Under the pieces are notes generated by a model, which was given only the letters and a program-made list of their open reading frames with translations, was not told the DNA's origin and searched no databases. Of a stretch of DNA of 9,818 nt, positions 6,777 through 9,818 are shown in pieces. The DNA lies in the NCBI GenBank assembly GCA_944333375.1, contig CALVKX010000065.1, positions 1 through 9,818 on the forward strand, written 5' to 3'. The DNA is from an uncultured Eubacteriales bacterium. Its GTDB lineage: Bacteria; Bacillota_A; Clostridia; Christensenellales; Aristaeellaceae. Numbering within the stretch: position 1 is the stretch's first letter; each line of letters opens with the position of its first letter. The translations under genes and the position numbers were made by a program.

Positions 6777-8123
6777 TCAGGCCTGGGCAGGCGCGGCTTC
6801 GCCGGCCGCCGCCTCATCCTTCCCGGAGGCGTCCTCGTCCGTCACCCTGGCGTTGTCCCAGATGAGATCGAGCGCCTTGTTCATGCAGGCGCGATGCCTA
6901 AAGAAATCAAGCTGCTCGGCGCTGAAGCTCTCCCTGAGCTGCTCCACGGTCTGGTTCATCGCGGCGGTGTAGTCCTCCAGAAGCTTATCGACATCCGCTT
7001 CCTCGGCTTGCAGCTTCTCAGCCTTGATGATCTCGTCAATCACCAGCTCGGTCTTGACGTTGTTGAGCGCCTCGGAGCGGTACATATCGCGCATCTGGGC
7101 CTCAGTCTGGCCGATCATCTTGAGGTACTGCTCCAGGCTGAAGCCCTGCTGCTGCATGCGCCAGCCCATCTGCTGCATCATATCGTCCAGCTTCTCCTCC
7201 ACCATGGGCGCGGGAACATCCAGCTCGGCGTTTCGCACCACGGTGTCCACCAGCGTCTGGCGCGCGGCCTCCTCGGCCTGGGCATCCGCCGCCTCCTGCA
7301 TCTTCTTTTCCAGGTCGGCGCGATACTCGGCCAGGGTATCAAAGTCGCTCACCTCGGCGGCGAACTCATCGTCCAGCTCCGGGAGCTCCTCACGGGTGAT
7401 GGCATGAAGCTTGACGTGGAAGACCGCTTCCTTGCCCTTGAGCTCCTCGGCGTGATACTGCCCGGGGAAGGTCACATGCAGGTCGCGCTCCTCCCCGATG
7501 GTCATGCCGACCATCTGCTCCTCAAACCCGGGGATGAAGTTGCCCGAGCCGATGACCAGCGTCTGATGCTCGGCCGTCCCGCCCGCAAAGGCCTTGCCGT
7601 CCACGCTGCCAGCGTAGTCCAGCTCGGCCTTGTCGCCGTTTTCCAGGGCGCGGTCGGTCACGTCCACGCTGCGGGCCACGCGCTTACGCTCCTGCTCGAT
7701 GCGACCGTCCACTTCCTCGGCGGTCACCTTGCGCACACGGCGCGTCACCTCAACGCCCTTGTATTCACCCAGCTTGACGTCGGGCATGACAAACACCTCG
7801 CAGGAGAACGCCAGGTCCTTGCCTGCCTCCATCTCCTGCACATCCAGCTCGGGACGGCCGACGGGCTTGAGGTCGTTGTCCTTCACGGCGGTCATATATG
7901 CCTCCGGGAACAGGATCTCCAGCGCATCCTCATAGAAAACGCCGGCGCCATACATCCGCTCGATCAGCTTGCGCGGGGCCTTGCCCTTGCGGAAGCCTGG
8001 GACGCTGATCTGGCCGCGCATCTTGAGATAAGCCTTTTCCACGGCCTGCTCAAAATCGGCGGCGGGCGCCTTGAACGATATCTTGACTTTGTTGCCGGAC
8101 AGTTTTTCCACCGTATGTTCCAT
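6777..8123 (-). CDS. tig: Trigger factor (ribosome-associated chaperone, peptidyl-prolyl isomerase)
   Basis: This 448-residue chaperone binds at the ribosomal exit tunnel and helps nascent chains fold. The N-terminal ribosome-binding domain (about 1-115) has the signature GFRKGKAP starting at G43. An FKBP-type isomerase domain (about 160-245) includes GDKAELDYAG and IGSGNFIPGFEEQMVGM. The helical substrate-binding domain follows (about 250-430), then a short acidic Ala-rich tail. The start MEHTVEKLSGNKVKI is family-typical and has AGGAGG (complement of 8131-8136) 7 bases upstream. The frame is open for 60 more codons upstream, but that would run through the promoter and contains no family sequence. 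It is the first gene of tig-clpP-clpX. Confidence 0.97.
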   Translation of the reverse strand: MEHTVEKLSGNKVKISFKAPAADFEQAVEKAYLKMRGQISVPGFRKGKAPRKLIERMYGAGVFYEDALEILFPEAYMTAVKDNDLKPVGRPELDVQEMEAGKDLAFSCEVFVMPDVKLGEYKGVEVTRRVRKVTAEEVDGRIEQERKRVARSVDVTDRALENGDKAELDYAGSVDGKAFAGGTAEHQTLVIGSGNFIPGFEEQMVGMTIGEERDLHVTFPGQYHAEELKGKEAVFHVKLHAITREELPELDDEFAAEVSDFDTLAEYRADLEKKMQEAADAQAEEAARQTLVDTVVRNAELDVPAPMVEEKLDDMMQQMGWRMQQQGFSLEQYLKMIGQTEAQMRDMYRSEALNNVKTELVIDEIIKAEKLQAEEADVDKLLEDYTAAMNQTVEQLRESFSAEQLDFFRHRACMNKALDLIWDNARVTDEDASGKDEAAAGEAAPAQA

Positions 8124-8186
8124 GCGTTTTCCTCCTGAGGCATGCAAAGCTGCCATAACCATATTTATCAAAGGGCACCATTTGAC

Positions 8187-8215
8187 AGTATACCATTGTT
8201 TTGGCACAAACGCAA
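8187..8215 (-). promoter_or_regulatory. Predicted promoter of tig-clpP-clpX
   Basis: On the minus strand a -35-like TTGCGT (complement of 8210-8215) is 17 bases from the -10 TATACT (complement of 8187-8192). A TG one base before it gives an extended -10. The start would fall near 8180, leaving a leader of about 57 bases. An inverted repeat TCAAA-N8-TTTGA (8168-8185) spans the predicted start site. No CIRCE element and no tandem CtsR heptamers are visible. Confidence 0.65.
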
Positions 8216-8222
8216 GTTTTTC

Positions 8223-8311
8223 TTGACACGAAACGCAAAGCGCTATCAGTGGCTGAGCAGGCCGGAAAATTTTATCGAAATTTGTGAAAAACGATATTGA
8301 CACGCAACGGA
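8223..8311 (+). repeat. Imperfect direct repeat TTGACACGNAACGNA in the divergent region
   Basis: The 15-base element at 8223-8237 recurs at 8297-8311 with 13 of 15 positions identical, 74 bases apart. The second copy contains the -35 hexamer of the downstream promoter. The first has no good -10 at the right distance. The pair could be a binding site for a regulator or a remnant of a duplicated promoter. Confidence 0.5.
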
Positions 8312-8325
8312 CAATGTGGTTTAAT
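8297..8325 (+). promoter_or_regulatory. Strong predicted promoter of the XRE-cupin regulator and potA
   Basis: A perfect -35 TTGACA (8297-8302), a 17-base spacer and TTTAAT (8320-8325, five of six to consensus) are preceded by a TG one base upstream as an extended -10. Transcription should start near 8332, about 80 bases before the regulator gene. A promoter this strong in front of a regulator suggests it needs repression. Confidence 0.8.
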
Positions 8326-8339
8326 ATCCCCTGCTTTGA

Positions 8340-8358
8340 AGTTTACTAATTCTAAACT
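8340..8358 (+). promoter_or_regulatory. Palindromic operator candidate downstream of the xre promoter
   Basis: AGTTTA (8340-8345) and TAAACT (8353-8358) form a perfect inverted repeat around a 7-base centre, 15 bases after the -10. This is at about +9 to +27 of the predicted transcript. It is AT-rich within GC-rich surroundings. Its size and position suit a dimeric helix-turn-helix repressor, most simply the product of the gene that follows. Confidence 0.55.
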
Positions 8359-8411
8359 CCCGGCCGTCTGCGGATACCCTCCGCGCCCGGCCCGTCAGAG
8401 GAGGGGAGCGC

Positions 8412-8951
8412 ATGGAGATCGGCGAACGGTTGCGCGAGCTGCGCATCCAGCGGGGGTTGACCCAGGAGGAGCTGGCTGACCGCTGCGAGCTGAGCAAGGG
8501 GTTCATCTCTCAGGTGGAACGGGACCTCGCCTCCCCCTCCATCGCCACGCTCAAGGACATGCTGGAATGTCTCGGCGTAACCCTGCAGAGCTTTTTCAGC
8601 GACGACAGCACCGAAAAGGTGGTTTTCGCCCCTCAGGACATGTTTGAAAAAGAGGACGAGGAAGCGGGCCACAAGATCACCTGGCTTGTGCCGGATGCCC
8701 AGAAAAACAGCATGGAGCCCATTTTGCTGGAGCTTTCGCCCGGCGGCAAGAGCCCGGTACTCCCGCCGCTGGAAAGCGAGGAGTTCGGCTATGTGTTGCG
8801 CGGACAGGTGACGCTGGTAACGGGCAAGCGCAGCCATACGGTCAAAAAGGGCGGCAGCTTCTGCCTCCATCCCAGCGCCACGCATTTTCTGGAGAACCCG
8901 GGGACCCGGCCGGCCACCGTGCTGTGGGTATCGACCCCGCCCAGCTTCTGA
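8412..8951 (+). CDS. XRE-family regulator with C-terminal cupin domain
   Basis: This 179-residue DNA-binding protein has an N-terminal XRE helix-turn-helix (about 1-60), with TQEELA at 17-22 and recognition helix SKGFISQVE at 28-36. A C-terminal single cupin domain (about 100-176) follows, ending in the WVSTPPSF common to Firmicutes members. PuuR-like XRE-cupin proteins sense small molecules. Next to potA, a polyamine-responsive repressor is the likely role. In the first cupin motif the segment reads [14 protein letters not shown], where many relatives have His at the position of L121. In the second, H159 and N163 remain, so metal binding may be lost or altered. The ribosome binding site GGAGG (8400-8404) is 7 bases before the ATG. 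The potA start lies 31 bases after its stop. Confidence 0.9.
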   Translation: MEIGERLRELRIQRGLTQEELADRCELSKGFISQVERDLASPSIATLKDMLECLGVTLQSFFSDDSTEKVVFAPQDMFEKEDEEAGHKITWLVPDAQKNSMEPILLELSPGGKSPVLPPLESEEFGYVLRGQVTLVTGKRSHTVKKGGSFCLHPSATHFLENPGTRPATVLWVSTPPSF

Positions 8952-8982
8952 TGCATCCTACCAAGCGAAGGAGTGTCGCGCC

Positions 8983-9818
8983 ATGATTGACAAGCAGCAT
9001 CTGATCGACCTCAAGGGCGTTTCCAAGGAGTTTGACGGGACGAGGGTCCTGTGTGACATTGACCTGTATGTGCGCAAAAAGGAGTTTGTGACGCTGCTGG
9101 GGCCCAGCGGCTGCGGCAAGACGACCACGCTGCGCATCATCGGCGGCTTTGAATATCCCACGGAGGGCACGGTGCTCTTTGAGGGGCGGGACATCACGGA
9201 CCTTCCGCCCTACAAACGCCGCGTCAACACGGTTTTCCAAAAGTATGCGCTCTTCCCCCACCTCAACGTTCAGGACAACATCGCCTTTGGCCTCAAGATC
9301 GCCAAGGTGCCGCGCGACGAGATCAAAAAGCGCGTGGACCGCATGCTGGACCTGGTCAATCTCAGCGGCTACGGCAAGCGCAGCGTGGACCAGCTCTCCG
9401 GCGGCCAGCAGCAGCGTATCGCCATCGCGCGCGCGCTGGTCAACGAGCCGGAGGTGCTGCTTCTGGATGAGCCGCTGGGCGCGCTGGATCTGAAGCTGCG
9501 CAAGGAGATGCAGCTGGAATTAAAAAGCATGCAGCAGCGCCTTGGCATCACCTTCATCTATGTGACGCACGACCAGGAGGAGGCGCTCACCATGAGCGAC
9601 ACCGTCGTGGTCATGCGCGACGGCCATATTCTGCAAATCGGCGATCCCAAGCGCATCTACGACGAGCCGGTGAACGCATTTGTCGCGGATTTTATCGGCG
9701 AGAGCAACATCCTGCGCGGCACCATGGTGCGCGACGAGCTGGTGCACTTCAGCGGCAACGACTTCCCCTGCGTGGACTCCGGCTTCGGCGAAAACGCGCC
9801 GGTGGACGTGGTGGTCCG
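8983..9818 (+). CDS. potA: Spermidine/putrescine ABC transporter ATP-binding protein PotA (5' part, runs off the window)
   Basis: This ATPase subunit powers polyamine import through the PotABCD system. The frame is open from the ATG to the last base, giving 278 complete residues. Visible are Walker A GPSGCGKT (40-47), the Q-loop at Q86 in [10 protein letters not shown], signature LSGGQQQ (138-144), Walker B VLLLDEP with D162/E163, the D-loop GALD and switch H196 in YVTHDQEEA. After residue 240 the regulatory TOBE region begins (GESNILRG). [12 protein letters not shown] and ESNILRG favour PotA over sugar or iron relatives, though the substrate cannot be proved from the ATPase alone. AAGGAG (8968-8973) lies 9 bases before the start. 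It follows the XRE-cupin gene in what looks like one operon, with potBCD expected beyond the window. Confidence 0.92.
   Translation, partial: MIDKQHLIDLKGVSKEFDGTRVLCDIDLYVRKKEFVTLLGPSGCGKTTTLRIIGGFEYPTEGTVLFEGRDITDLPPYKRRVNTVFQKYALFPHLNVQDNIAFGLKIAKVPRDEIKKRVDRMLDLVNLSGYGKRSVDQLSGGQQQRIAIARALVNEPEVLLLDEPLGALDLKLRKEMQLELKSMQQRLGITFIYVTHDQEEALTMSDTVVVMRDGHILQIGDPKRIYDEPVNAFVADFIGESNILRGTMVRDELVHFSGNDFPCVDSGFGENAPVDVVV

Noticed and set aside
5853..8138. A 761-codon open frame on the plus strand, opposite clpX, clpP and tig
   Set aside because: It lies entirely antisense to three fully recognisable genes with intact motifs. Its translation is rich in His, Leu and Arg with no known domain, and it has no suitable ribosome binding site. 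Long antisense frames are expected where third positions are strongly G/C.
8182..8210. A plus-strand TTGACA at 8182-8187 as a second promoter toward xre
   Set aside because: At 17 bases the next hexamer is CACAAA, a poor -10, and the site overlaps the tig promoter. The downstream TTGACA-N17-TTTAAT is far better.
8124..8303. Upstream extension of trigger factor by 60 codons
   Set aside because: It would run across the predicted promoter and the ribosome binding site. The ATG at 8123 has AGGAGG at good spacing and a typical N-terminus.
9149..9493. A 114-codon plus-strand frame inside the potA region
   Set aside because: It is out of frame with potA, which is open through the region with all ABC motifs. 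The alternative translation is Arg/Ser/Thr-rich noise.
1..9818. Mobile elements, CRISPR arrays, tRNA or rRNA genes, riboswitches, prophage or defence systems
   Set aside because: I looked on both strands and saw no transposase, integrase, regularly spaced repeats, tRNA-like cloverleaf or defence domain. The coding space is filled by conserved housekeeping genes.

Overview
The window is GC-rich, with strong G/C bias at third codon positions. It carries a dense set of conserved bacterial housekeeping genes in an arrangement typical of Bacillota. The best guess is a high-GC member of class Clostridia (Oscillospirales- or Christensenellales-like). The pointers are the Pst-PhoU-PhoPR cluster, the rpsF-ssb-rpsR operon, the tig-clpP-clpX cluster, and an XRE-cupin regulator directly upstream of potA. 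Strong AGGAGG-type ribosome binding sites agree with this. The genus cannot be fixed from the sequence alone.

Layout. (1) Positions 1-3364, plus strand: the 3' end of pstB, then phoU, a PhoB/PhoP-family response regulator and a PhoR-family sensor kinase. They are packed with a 1-nt gap or with overlaps, so they read as the distal part of a phosphate-uptake and phosphate-signalling operon. (2) Positions 3365-4685, plus strand: a promoter with extended -10 and a leader with a strong hairpin, then rpsF, ssb and rpsR, closed by a rho-independent terminator. (3) Positions 4695-8215, minus strand: clpX, clpP and tig, transcribed as tig-clpP-clpX from a promoter at about 8187-8215. The unit ends in a terminator facing that of rpsR. 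(4) Positions 8216-9818, plus strand: a divergent unit with a near-consensus promoter, a 19-bp palindrome just past the predicted start site, an XRE-cupin regulator, and the 5' part of potA, which runs off the window.

How the genes work together. PstB powers phosphate import, PhoU links transporter state to the kinase, and PhoR-PhoP turn that into transcription. S6 and S18 bind 16S rRNA as a pair, and SSB is co-expressed with them. Trigger factor folds nascent chains, while ClpP and ClpX degrade tagged or damaged proteins. The XRE-cupin protein probably controls the polyamine importer that begins with potA.

I found no mobile element, CRISPR array, tRNA or rRNA gene, and no convincing novel system. 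The points most worth a second look are regulatory: the palindrome and repeated elements in the 8124-8411 divergent region, the rpsF leader hairpin, and a bulged GC stem between tig and clpP.
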